Part shown: positions 8,524 through 16,559 of the stretch, one piece after another
Position numbering within the stretch: the stretch's first letter is position 1
How the letters are laid out: every line of letters begins with the position of its first letter
DNA from: Chloroflexota bacterium
Lineage (GTDB): Bacteria > Chloroflexota > Anaerolineae > Aggregatilineales > J027
Reading direction: 5' to 3'
Length of the DNA stretch: 64,000 nt
Assembly (NCBI GenBank): GCA_024434115.1
Contig: QMIT01000004.1
Location: 93,073 to 157,072, forward strand
Notes under the pieces: model-generated
Told to the model about the DNA's origin: nothing
The model's input: the letters and a program-made list of their open reading frames with translations, nothing else
The model's database searches: none
Translations under genes and position numbers: made by a program

Positions 8524-9306
8524 ATGACTTCTAATGGCAAATATGCGCTTGAAGCCCGTAATCTCAACATCTTTTATGGGAATTTTCGGGCGGTACGGAA
8601 CGTCTCGATGCAAATCGAGTCGAACAAGATTACGGCATTAATCGGGCCGTCGGGTTGCGGAAAAAGCACCCTACTACGTTCGTTTAACCGTATGAACGAC
8701 CTTGTGTTGGGCAGCCACGCCGATGGTGAAGTTTTGTATCGGGGCAAAAACCTTTATGGCAAAGATGTTGACCCGGTTGAAGTGCGCCGCCGCATCGGGA
8801 TGGTATTTCAAAAACCCAATCCCTTCCCCAAATCCATTTTTGACAACATTGCCTATGGCCCACGCATTCTAGGTCAGCGTAACAAGAAAATATTGGCGGA
8901 AATCGTGGAAAAAAGTCTGCGTCAAGCCGCTCTGTGGGATGATGTTAAGGATAACCTCAAAAAATCGGGGTTGGCTTTGTCTGGTGGACAGCAGCAGCGG
9001 TTGTGTATTGCCCGTACCCTCGCCGTTGAGCCAGAAATCATCCTCATGGACGAACCCTGTTCGGCCCTTGACCCCATCGCTACCCTGCGTATCGAAGAAC
9101 TGATGCGCGAACTGAAAGAGAATTACACCATCATCATCGTGACCCACAACATGCAGCAGGCAGCGCGTGTGTCCGATTACACCGCCTTTATGCTGATGGG
9201 TCAAGAACGCGCCGGGGAATTGATTGAATTCAATCAGACTGACCGAATTTTCACCCAACCCGCCGATTCACGCACTGAAGATTACATCACAGGGCGATTT
9301 GGCTGA
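8524..9306 (+). CDS. pstB: Phosphate ABC transporter ATPase PstB
   Basis: This 260-residue cytoplasmic ATPase powers PstCA. Walker A is GPSGCGKST, followed by the PstB-typical [10 protein letters not shown]. The Q loop is [15 protein letters not shown], the signature is [13 protein letters not shown], Walker B is [13 protein letters not shown], and the switch histidine lies in VTHNMQQA. It ends in the usual EDYITGRFG. Spacing to pstA is three bases. Its TGA overlaps the ATG of the following arsC-like gene (TGATG), which implies translational coupling. Confidence 0.97.
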   Translation: MTSNGKYALEARNLNIFYGNFRAVRNVSMQIESNKITALIGPSGCGKSTLLRSFNRMNDLVLGSHADGEVLYRGKNLYGKDVDPVEVRRRIGMVFQKPNPFPKSIFDNIAYGPRILGQRNKKILAEIVEKSLRQAALWDDVKDNLKKSGLALSGGQQQRLCIARTLAVEPEIILMDEPCSALDPIATLRIEELMRELKENYTIIIVTHNMQQAARVSDYTAFMLMGQERAGELIEFNQTDRIFTQPADSRTEDYITGRFG

Positions 9307-9737
9307 TGGCAACTTCCCCAAAAACAGTCTTGTTCCTTTGCACGGGGAACTCATGTCGCAGCCAAATGGCCGAGGGGCTTGTCAATGGACACCTGAATGG
9401 GGCTTGGCAAGCCTATTCCGCCGGAACAAACCCGTCTTCGCATGTTCACCCATTGGCAATTCAGGTAATGGGGGAAATCGGCCTCGATATTTCGCAGAAC
9501 ATCCCAAAACATACCGATTCTTTCAAAGGCCACACCTTTGATGTGGTTATCACCGTTTGTGACAACGCCGCCGAGAACTGTCCTATCTGGCTTGGCAAGG
9601 GCCATAGGCAGCATATTGGCTTTGATGACCCGGCTGCTTTTGTTGGTTCACCGGAAGACACACTAGCCGTTTTCCGTCGGGTGCGGGATGAGATTCAAGA
9701 ACAAGTTTTGCAGTGGTTAAAAAACTTTAATCCATAG
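9306..9737 (+). CDS. arsC: Arsenate reductase, thioredoxin-linked (low-MW phosphatase fold)
   Basis: The 143-residue protein has the low-molecular-weight phosphatase loop CTGNSCRSQ (Cys12 to Arg18) and the two extra cysteines of thioredoxin-dependent arsenate reductases: Cys85 and Cys92 in VITVCDNAAENCPIW. The DDPA segment supplies the general-acid Asp. These three cysteines distinguish it from plain tyrosine phosphatases, so reduction of arsenate to arsenite is likely. It is translationally coupled to pstB. This makes sense because Pst also imports arsenate, a phosphate mimic. No arsenite exporter (ArsB/Acr3) or ArsR lies beside it, although a NhaD/ArsB-superfamily transporter occurs at 57902. 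A role as a protein phosphatase cannot be excluded. Confidence 0.85.
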   Translation: MATSPKTVLFLCTGNSCRSQMAEGLVNGHLNGAWQAYSAGTNPSSHVHPLAIQVMGEIGLDISQNIPKHTDSFKGHTFDVVITVCDNAAENCPIWLGKGHRQHIGFDDPAAFVGSPEDTLAVFRRVRDEIQEQVLQWLKNFNP

Positions 9738-9762
9738 TAAAATGGAGGGGGACGAAGGGACT

Positions 9763-10431
9763 ATGGCCTTGCCAAATCGAACGATCTTAGACCAAGAAGA
9801 AAATGAACTACGCGACAATATTTTACGGATGAGTGATCTCACCGATAAAGCCATTGATCGTTGTATCCAATCGCTGCGGACTCAAAATATTGAACTGGCC
9901 CGCCAAGTGATTGCGGATGATCAAAAAATCAATGATTTACGGTATATAGTCGAGGAAGAAGCCTATAAGGTTCTGGCGCTGCAAGCCCCGGCTGCCCGCG
10001 ATATGCGCAAGGTGGTCGTCGCCATACATATCGCCGTTGAACTAGAGCGTATGGCCGATCACGCGGCGGGTATTGCCAAATTATGTGTGGAACTCGCCAA
10101 AGAATCGCCTTTGAAGCCCTTCGTAGACATTCCGCGCATGGCCGAAATCTCCCGCGAGATGCTGAGGGATGGTATCGCTGCCTATATGGATGCCAACACC
10201 GAACTGGCCGCTATGGTGGTGGAACGCGACAATGAAGTAGATGAATTGGACAAGCAGGTCTATCGAGAACTGCTCACCTATATGCTCCAAGATGCACGCA
10301 ATATCAATCGAGCCACCTATTTGTTATGGGTCTCGCACAATATGGAGCGTATCGCTGACCGCATCACCAATATTTGTGAACGGGTGCTGTTTATGGTGAC
10401 GGGCAATGTTCGTCAAAACGAAGAGGATTAA
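9763..10431 (+). CDS. phoU: Phosphate signalling protein PhoU
   Basis: The protein is about 222 residues and all-helical, with two PhoU repeats. Each ends in the metal-binding type motif: ELERMADHAAGIAKL in the first repeat and HNMERIADRITNICERV in the second. The ATG at 9763 follows GGAGGGGG at about 9745-9751; a start at 9742 is also open. PhoU links the Pst transporter to PhoR and keeps the Pho regulon off when phosphate is plentiful. It is the last gene of the pst operon, with a hairpin right after it. Confidence 0.95.
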   Translation: MALPNRTILDQEENELRDNILRMSDLTDKAIDRCIQSLRTQNIELARQVIADDQKINDLRYIVEEEAYKVLALQAPAARDMRKVVVAIHIAVELERMADHAAGIAKLCVELAKESPLKPFVDIPRMAEISREMLRDGIAAYMDANTELAAMVVERDNEVDELDKQVYRELLTYMLQDARNINRATYLLWVSHNMERIADRITNICERVLFMVTGNVRQNEED

Positions 10432-10441
10432 GCAGCTTGAC

Positions 10442-10478
10442 CTCAGTTTTGGATAGCCCCAACCTATTCAAAACTGAG
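10442..10478. terminator. Hairpin ending the pst operon
   Basis: CTCAGTTTTG (10442-10451) pairs perfectly with CAAAACTGAG (10469-10478), with an inner ATAG/CTAT extension. The tail (ATTGTTCT) is only partly T-rich. The position, 10 bases after the phoU stop, makes it the likely end of the operon. Confidence 0.7.
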
Positions 10479-10525
10479 ATTGTTCTGGCGCGGATTCATT
10501 CATAACACCACAACATCGAGGCACT

Positions 10526-11371
10526 ATGCCAAGTGAATTATCGCGTGAAGATTTTCCTCCAAACCCTATCGAGAAGCCGGGTTATATACTCGAATTTAAT
10601 GATGAATTCGACGGCCCTGAACTGGATTCCCGCAACTGGATTCCCCATTATTTGCCCCAATGGAGTTCACGTGAACAATCAGCGGCGAACTACTCATTCG
10701 AGAATGGTCATCTAGTTCTACAAATTACAAAAGATCAGCCCGCATGGTGTCCAGAATTTGATGGGGATGTCCGGGCTTCTTCCCTTCAGACGGGGGTATT
10801 TTCCGGCCCGCTCGGCAGCAAGCTCGGCCAAAGCCGATTTAGTGACAAACTCATCGTCCGAGAAGCCCAGCCAAATATTCGCAAATATACCCCGCAGTTC
10901 GGCTATTTTGAGACACGGGTCAAGGGCTTGGCAACTGACGGGAATCATGTCGCGTTGTGGATGATCGGTTACGAAGATGTGCCAGAGCGCTCCGCCGAAA
11001 TATGTGTGTTTGAATTATTGGGCAATGAAGCTGGTCGAAACTCTTCCATCGTCCGATATGGGGTGCATCCTTGGAGCGACCCCAGCATACATGATGAGTT
11101 TTTTATCGAGCCATTCCCCATAGATACCACCCAATTTCATATCTATGCGGCAGAGTGGACACCGGCCCATATTGATTTTTATATAGATAATGTAAAAGTA
11201 AAAACCGTCCACCAGTCGCCGCAATATCCGATGCAGTTGATGGTCAGTATTTTTGAACTTCCCTTTGAAGGTGCATGGAATGGGCCATACAATCCCAACG
11301 ACCCCTATCCCAAAAAGTTCACGATTGATTATGTGCGTGGCTACCAGCCCATCAATGGCTATGAGGCTTAG
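10526..11371 (+). CDS. GH16-like beta-glucanase-fold protein with altered catalytic motif
   Basis: The 281 residues follow the glycoside hydrolase 16 jelly-roll pattern: FNDEFDGPELDSRNW near the start, FGYFETRVK at 125-133, HVALWMIG, and the late HIYAAEWTPAHIDFYIDN segment. The catalytic strand usually reads E-x-D-x-x-E. Here it is E158-I-C160-V-F-E163: both glutamates remain, but the assisting aspartate is cysteine. No signal peptide is visible, which is unusual for an enzyme acting on extracellular glucans. It may be a weakened hydrolase, a transglycosylase or a binding protein. It stands alone between the pst operon and a convergent gene and has a GAGG ribosome site. Confidence 0.8.
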   Translation: MPSELSREDFPPNPIEKPGYILEFNDEFDGPELDSRNWIPHYLPQWSSREQSAANYSFENGHLVLQITKDQPAWCPEFDGDVRASSLQTGVFSGPLGSKLGQSRFSDKLIVREAQPNIRKYTPQFGYFETRVKGLATDGNHVALWMIGYEDVPERSAEICVFELLGNEAGRNSSIVRYGVHPWSDPSIHDEFFIEPFPIDTTQFHIYAAEWTPAHIDFYIDNVKVKTVHQSPQYPMQLMVSIFELPFEGAWNGPYNPNDPYPKKFTIDYVRGYQPINGYEA

Positions 11372-11397
11372 GCCAAGCAACTATTCTATTTTTTTAT

Positions 11398-12945
11398 TTA
11401 TCGGCCTAGCGTCCACATCCAAACATTTTGCAGACGGCAATAGGCTTGTTGCGGGGTTGAAATCACAATATGTACCGCGAACGTCCCCGCTGTGGGTTGT
11501 AATTGAATCTGTCCCACCAATCGTCCATTGACAAACAAACTGCCCTGTTCACCATTTGCCACAATCGTGAACCAATTACTTTGATTGAGGCCGGGCAGAA
11601 TCGCGGGAGATTCAATCGCCAATCCATCCGGGGCGGCCTCACCATCCTGATAATGAATGAAGTAGACTTGGCCCAATGGCGTAAACAGCATGGTGGCAAA
11701 ATTTGCCCCGTCCTGCTGGCGAAAAATGACCCCGCACGCTGTATCCTCTGGCCCTTCCAGCAATGCCGCACTGAACCCCAACACATAGTCTTGATAAAGA
11801 TTTTCGCCCAGCATTGGATAGGCGCTAAACCCAACATCTGATGTAAAAATGAAGGCCTCCCGCGCCAACGCTTGCACACCTCCCTCAACCGTTGGCACAA
11901 AGTCCGAGGCTCGCAGTTCATCCACAATCGCTTGGGGTGTGCCTTGATACGCATAAATCCGCTCACCCGGTTGATTTGGCCCAATCGCTCCAACTTTGGC
12001 TGGGTCATCGCTATAAAAACGGCTGGTGAGATTAATCTCCCGCAGCGTCACCACAATATTATCGGCATGGTCAGCATCGGCCCGCAGCAAAATCGCCGCT
12101 TCCCCTGCTTCAACAGGTAGCATATCCGTTGGTGCATCCAATTGAGCCACCAATACCTGATTCATCGCCACAAAAATAGTGCTGGCCTCTTGCCAAAAAC
12201 TGAACTCCACCCGTTCTCCTAATGGCAAATCCAGTGGATCACTGCTTTCAATTCCCGCCAATTCTCGACTATTCCCGTCGAGCAGTTTTAAGTCCCAATC
12301 GCCATCCGAAGTCAATTGAAAAAGCCAATAGCGGCTGTTTTGGGGTACCTCGCGCAGCCGAAATTCGAGTATATAAACATCATCCGGCAAATCCGCCACT
12401 AATTCGAGATAAAAGTCTTCGACACCTAGGGTCTTGATAGATTCGCGGGCCAGTGATACTCCTTCCGGCAAATTTACAACATCACTCGTGCGGCGGTCAG
12501 CATCTCGATTGCTATAGCCATTGAGGAGAGTGAGTCGGTACTCACCCGAAGTTGGCCCAAAACCACCCCCTTCCCGATACACCCGAACGGTGTATAGGCC
12601 ATCTAATTCCAATGGGATGGCTTCCAAACGCGCATCGGTTGTTTCAAAGGCGGCGTTGTCGTTGCTGGCGATAACCTCAGCATTGGGGTCTAACAACGTC
12701 AGGACAACATCCAAATCGCCACTGATTTTTTCGGCCAGCAGTGAGATAATCTGCCCTTCCTGCCCCTCAAATCTCCATTCTTCCAGCACCAGCCCTTCGC
12801 CCAATTGCCCCGTCACGGGTTGGAACGGCTTAAGCGTATTTTCTGACTGCCGCTTGTGATCTGCCTGTATCGCATGAGGATGAGCAGCAGCGGTCATCAC
12901 CAACAGACTACAGAGGATAAACACAATTCGGCGTTTCAGTTTCAT
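11398..12945 (-). CDS. Secreted protein with PPC domain and two lectin-like beta domains
   Basis: A signal peptide (KLKRRIVFILCSLLVMTAAAHPHA) is followed by a PPC (pre-peptidase C-terminal) beta-sandwich at about residues 38-145. That domain is recognised from the SGDLDVVLTLLDPN and GEYRLTLLN segments. Two further regions look like concanavalin A-type folds: one with FYLELVADLP and WLFQLTSDGDWDL, the other with VIFRQQDGANFATMLF, WFTIVANGEQGSLFVNGRLVG. No catalytic motif is seen. It is probably an extracellular carbohydrate-binding or adhesion protein. The ATG at 12945 was preferred over an upstream TTG at 12951. It is convergent with the GH16-like gene. Confidence 0.8.
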   Translation of the reverse strand: MKLKRRIVFILCSLLVMTAAAHPHAIQADHKRQSENTLKPFQPVTGQLGEGLVLEEWRFEGQEGQIISLLAEKISGDLDVVLTLLDPNAEVIASNDNAAFETTDARLEAIPLELDGLYTVRVYREGGGFGPTSGEYRLTLLNGYSNRDADRRTSDVVNLPEGVSLARESIKTLGVEDFYLELVADLPDDVYILEFRLREVPQNSRYWLFQLTSDGDWDLKLLDGNSRELAGIESSDPLDLPLGERVEFSFWQEASTIFVAMNQVLVAQLDAPTDMLPVEAGEAAILLRADADHADNIVVTLREINLTSRFYSDDPAKVGAIGPNQPGERIYAYQGTPQAIVDELRASDFVPTVEGGVQALAREAFIFTSDVGFSAYPMLGENLYQDYVLGFSAALLEGPEDTACGVIFRQQDGANFATMLFTPLGQVYFIHYQDGEAAPDGLAIESPAILPGLNQSNWFTIVANGEQGSLFVNGRLVGQIQLQPTAGTFAVHIVISTPQQAYCRLQNVWMWTLGR

Positions 12946-13095
12946 GTCCAACCAGTAACTTTCTTCAGGAAAAATTCGGTAAATTCACAACAAATCAGTT
13001 ATGTCTGGTCTAGCATCCACTTCGCCTAGAGGGTATCATAGTTTTACACTATTGAGCGAAATGAAATTTAGAAAAATATCTTAGAGGGGTGCAAA

Positions 13096-13389
13096 ATGGT
13101 CAATGCAATTGTACTCATCAATGTGGAACGTGGGCAGGTCAACCCCGTTGCCCAACAAATTATTGACATTGATGGAGTTACGGATGTTTTTTCCATCGCG
13201 GGCCGTTACGATCTCGCCGCCATTTTGCGAACCGAATCTAATGAACACGTTGCCGAAATTGTCACGGTAATTATTCGGGGTATTAAGGGCATTCTTGCCA
13301 CTGAAACCCTGATTGCTTTCAAAGCCTATTCCAAGTCGGACCTTGATGCGGCCTTTAGTATCGGGAATGAAGAAATCAACAATAAGTAG
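13096..13389 (+). CDS. Stand-alone Lrp/AsnC ligand-binding (RAM) domain protein
   Basis: The 97 residues match only the C-terminal effector-binding half of Lrp/AsnC regulators: an alternating beta-alpha pattern with VLINVERGQVNPVAQQI, the signature glycine-containing SIAGRYDLAAILRTES, and IRGIKGILATETLIAF. The DNA-binding helix-turn-helix is absent. Such proteins form ring oligomers that bind amino acids and can act as sensors or as partners for full-length Lrp proteins. A GAGGGG ribosome site precedes the ATG. It lies 8 bases before a receiver-only response regulator, so the two are probably one transcript. Confidence 0.85.
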   Translation: MVNAIVLINVERGQVNPVAQQIIDIDGVTDVFSIAGRYDLAAILRTESNEHVAEIVTVIIRGIKGILATETLIAFKAYSKSDLDAAFSIGNEEINNK

Positions 13390-13397
13390 GACACCAA

Positions 13398-13757
13398 ATG
13401 CGTATTCTGTATCTCGAAGATGACCCCGCCAACCTCGCACTCTTTGATCGTATTGCTCAACTCTATGGGGATGAAATTATCACCGTCGCCCACCCTGAAG
13501 ATGCTATTGCTGAATTACAATCTGACGCCTTCGATTTGATCGTTGCCGATGTATATTTGGGCACAGGCGTGATGGATGGCATTGAATTTGCCGAATATCT
13601 ACGAGGCGCTGGCCTTCAAACTCCCATTATTTCAATCACCGCCTATGATTTTGAAGAATATGAACGCCGCAGCGAAGAAGCGGGCGCAGAATATCATATT
13701 GTCAAACCCATTGCGGTAAATGACCTCATTGCTGTTATTAATCAGTTTCGGGCCTAG
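13398..13757 (+). CDS. Receiver-only response regulator
   Basis: The 119-residue CheY-like domain has the acidic pair in YLEDD, the phospho-acceptor Asp in LIVADVYLG, the threonine of SITAYD and the lysine of IVKPIAV. No output domain follows. Single receivers usually act by protein contact or in a phosphorelay. There is no kinase next to it. The pair with the RAM-domain protein upstream and the glycosyltransferase run downstream suggests regulation of surface assembly, which is inference. Confidence 0.88.
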   Translation: MRILYLEDDPANLALFDRIAQLYGDEIITVAHPEDAIAELQSDAFDLIVADVYLGTGVMDGIEFAEYLRGAGLQTPIISITAYDFEEYERRSEEAGAEYHIVKPIAVNDLIAVINQFRA

Positions 13758-13778
13758 TTGCCTTCAGGATGGTGACGG

Positions 13779-15404
13779 GTGTCCGCTGAAAATCCTTCAC
13801 CAAGTCGTCATCCCATTTTACAATTTGTCACTCAATTAACCCGCTCCGACCTCCTGCTCATCCTATTGATTGGGCTGGTAGCTTTTTCGGTGCGGGTGAT
13901 TCCCGAACCCCGTACCGTTGACGATGCCTTTATTACCTTTCGCTACAGTAGCAATATCGTCGAGGGGGAAGGCTTCGTTTATAACCCCGACAGCAAGGTA
14001 TTAGGCACTACCACCCCGCTTTATACTCTGCTGATGGCAGGTTTTGGTGGCATTATGGGCGATCATTATCAGTGGTACGCCCTATTCATCAACGCCCTTG
14101 CCGATAGCCTATCCGTCGTCTTGCTCTATCTACTGGCACGCTATTTAACAGGTAGTCGCTTGGCAGGTGGTCTTTTGGGCCTGCTATGGGCACTGCTCTC
14201 CTACAGCGTCACTTTTGCCATCGGCGGCATGGAAACCAGCGTCCACAACCTGTTCATGATTGCCGCATGGGTCGCCTATCTCGACAAACGGCGCGGTTGG
14301 GTCGGTGCATTCGTCGCTTTGGGCCTCTTGACTCGTCCCGATGCCTTATTATGGGCCGCCCCATTGATGCTCCACCAATTATGGACGGCATGGCGTGAAC
14401 ACTCCCCCCATCAGAAAATAGGCTCATGGCTGCCCCTGTCCGATTACATGGCAGGATTAATCATCGGCCTCCCGTGGGTCATCTTTGCCACCCTCTATTT
14501 TGGCAGCCCTCTGCCCCACACCATCGGCACAAAATCGGTCGTCTATCAGGTGGATGGCCCGCAGGCCCTAATTAGGATGCTGCAACAATTCGCCAACCCG
14601 ATAGACCAATTTGAAATTTTGGGGCCAGTCGTTGGCACAGGCATCGGTTTGATATTATTTCCCTTTTTGGCATTGGTCGGGCTTCGGGCGATGTTAAAAC
14701 CCCACCCCCGCACCCTGCCGATTTTCCTTCACGCATGGATTTATTTAGCCGTCTTTAGTGCCACCAATCCCTTGATTTTCCGCTGGTATCTGACCCCACC
14801 CATGCCCGCCTATTTACTGGCAATCGTGTGTGGGGCTTATTCATTAGGCCAATCACTCACCCCATCAATCGGAGCACGTCGGCTAAAAATCGCGGCCTAC
14901 AGCTTAAGTGCCTTTGCGGTGCTATGTGTACTGGCAGGCTGGGAGCTAAAACCCGACCATCGCCCCAATCGCCCCGCTCCCAAAATGGCCTTTCACGAAA
15001 TCGAACTCAATTATCAAACCGTCGCCGAGCGCCTCGCCCGCGAAGAAAGTATCGGGCCAGACACGCTCATCGCCGCCGGGGATATTGGCGCAGTCGGTTT
15101 TTTCAGCCGTGCCCGCATTCTGGATACTATCGGCCTTGTCACTGACGGCCTCAATCATTACTACGAGAATGCGGGCTATCCAGCACTCATCCCCGACGAA
15201 GGCAACTACGCCATCCCGCCCCAGATGATTTTTGACCGCCAGCCCGATTACATCATCACAATGTTAGATTTTGTCAAACTTGGCTTACAACAAGACCCCC
15301 GTTTTGCCGAGCAATATGAGCTACTCTACGAAATTAAAACGGATTATTATGGCGGTGCGATGCTGGTCTATAAGCGCATTGTCCCTTCTAGCGCCGTGCA
15401 GTGA
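13779..15404 (+). CDS. GT-C fold membrane glycosyltransferase
   Basis: The 541-residue protein has about ten membrane helices. Its first outer loop carries the sequence typical of lipid-phosphosugar-dependent transferases: VDDAFITFRYSSNIVEGEGF, then VYNPDSKVLGTTTPLY. The double aspartate is the usual catalytic or metal site of GT-C enzymes. The final 120 residues are a soluble outer domain. The start is GTG at 13779, 21 bases after the receiver gene. Transfer of a sugar from a polyprenyl carrier to a surface glycan or protein is expected from the family; the sugar is unknown. Confidence 0.8.
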   Translation: MSAENPSPSRHPILQFVTQLTRSDLLLILLIGLVAFSVRVIPEPRTVDDAFITFRYSSNIVEGEGFVYNPDSKVLGTTTPLYTLLMAGFGGIMGDHYQWYALFINALADSLSVVLLYLLARYLTGSRLAGGLLGLLWALLSYSVTFAIGGMETSVHNLFMIAAWVAYLDKRRGWVGAFVALGLLTRPDALLWAAPLMLHQLWTAWREHSPHQKIGSWLPLSDYMAGLIIGLPWVIFATLYFGSPLPHTIGTKSVVYQVDGPQALIRMLQQFANPIDQFEILGPVVGTGIGLILFPFLALVGLRAMLKPHPRTLPIFLHAWIYLAVFSATNPLIFRWYLTPPMPAYLLAIVCGAYSLGQSLTPSIGARRLKIAAYSLSAFAVLCVLAGWELKPDHRPNRPAPKMAFHEIELNYQTVAERLAREESIGPDTLIAAGDIGAVGFFSRARILDTIGLVTDGLNHYYENAGYPALIPDEGNYAIPPQMIFDRQPDYIITMLDFVKLGLQQDPRFAEQYELLYEIKTDYYGGAMLVYKRIVPSSAVQ

Positions 15405-15472
15405 GCCTACGTTTGCCCAACCGTGTAATTACATCACGTGGGCCTGCCGTGTAGATTTGTCCACCCCTCTGC

Positions 15473-15478
15473 TATAAT
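15473..15478 (+). promoter_or_regulatory. Candidate -10 element for the glycan-assembly run
   Basis: A perfect TATAAT sits in the only sizeable gap (111 bases) near the start of the plus-strand run, 38 bases before the TTG of the next gene. The hexamer 17 bases upstream (TGTAGA) is a poor -35 box. Support is therefore moderate. Confidence 0.45.
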
Positions 15479-15515
15479 GGCGCGGCGTTAAACTTTCTGG
15501 AATGAGTAGAGTGCG

Positions 15516-16559
15516 TTGAAAAAGTGGCTGACCTTTGGCCTCGGCGCGATAGTCAGTGTAGGAATTTTTGTCGCGTTGGTTGGCTCGGAACTGGATGCAG
15601 TACAAGATGAATTGGCACGGGCACGGTATATCTATCTGCTGCCGTGTGCCTTGCTGCTGTTTGTTGGACTGCTCACGCGGGCCATGCGCTGGCATATCCT
15701 GTTGGATAAACGGGTCAACGTTTGGCACAGTTTCCACATCATGAATATCGGCTATTTCGTCAGTTCCATTCTACCTTTCCGCATTGGTGATTTTGCACGC
15801 GCATGGCTGACCAGCCGCCTTAGACCACCCGTCTCCGGATTCACCTCGCTCAGTACGATTGTAGTCGAACGTTTAGTAGACCTCCTATTTGTCGTGCTGG
15901 TGTTAGGGGTCTGCCTCGCCGTTCTGGATGTGCCAAGTGAAGTCACATCCGTCGGCGTGTTAATGGGCACTGCTGCGTTGGTCGCCCTGATGACCCTCAG
16001 CATTTTTTCTGCGCGACCTGCATGGGCCAAATCATTATTAAGTTGGTTTGAACGCCGACTGCCAATATTACGGCGCCTAAAATTAGACGAACGGCTTGAC
16101 CATATTTTGACAGGCTTTGCGCCGATTGGTCGCCCCAAAACCGCCCTGACCGTTTTTTTCTGGACGGCCTTTTCGTGGTTTTTTTCGATTCTGGCGGGTT
16201 ACGCCCTTTTATTTATGCTGTTTGACAAACCTAGCATTGAAGCCGCTGCCCTGTTTGTGGTCTTGGGATCGTTCTCCGTCGCCCTGCCCGCCGTCCCCGG
16301 CAATCTCGGCCCATTTGAAGGCGCTGTCGTGGGTGGATTATGGATCGCGGGGCTAATTGAGAAAGCCACTGCCCCTGAAAACGCTCCGGCCATTGCTTTT
16401 GCCGCGATTTTGCACGCCCTATTGATTGCCTTGTATATTATCTTTGGGTTGATCGGACTGTATGTCGAACACACCTCAGTGCGACAGGTGCGGCGGGGCG
16501 CATCTACCCTAACCGAACACGACACCAGCGTTAAGATATTGGTGGAGGGGGTATCGTGA
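15516..16559 (+). CDS. YbhN/LPG_synthase_TM-type flippase-like membrane protein
   Basis: The 347 residues have about eight membrane helices and the family signatures: RAMRWHILLD near the N-terminus, then GYFVSSILPFRIGDFARAWL, the segment STIVVERLVDLLFV, and LPAVPGNLGPFEGAVVGGLW. This is the UPF0104 superfamily (lysyl-phosphatidylglycerol synthase membrane domain without the synthase). Its members are often found with glycosyltransferases and are proposed to move lipids across the membrane. The start is TTG. The stop overlaps the next gene's GTG by four bases, so it is coupled to the glycosyltransferase. A paralogue is at 60594-61691. Confidence 0.85.
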   Translation: MKKWLTFGLGAIVSVGIFVALVGSELDAVQDELARARYIYLLPCALLLFVGLLTRAMRWHILLDKRVNVWHSFHIMNIGYFVSSILPFRIGDFARAWLTSRLRPPVSGFTSLSTIVVERLVDLLFVVLVLGVCLAVLDVPSEVTSVGVLMGTAALVALMTLSIFSARPAWAKSLLSWFERRLPILRRLKLDERLDHILTGFAPIGRPKTALTVFFWTAFSWFFSILAGYALLFMLFDKPSIEAAALFVVLGSFSVALPAVPGNLGPFEGAVVGGLWIAGLIEKATAPENAPAIAFAAILHALLIALYIIFGLIGLYVEHTSVRQVRRGASTLTEHDTSVKILVEGVS

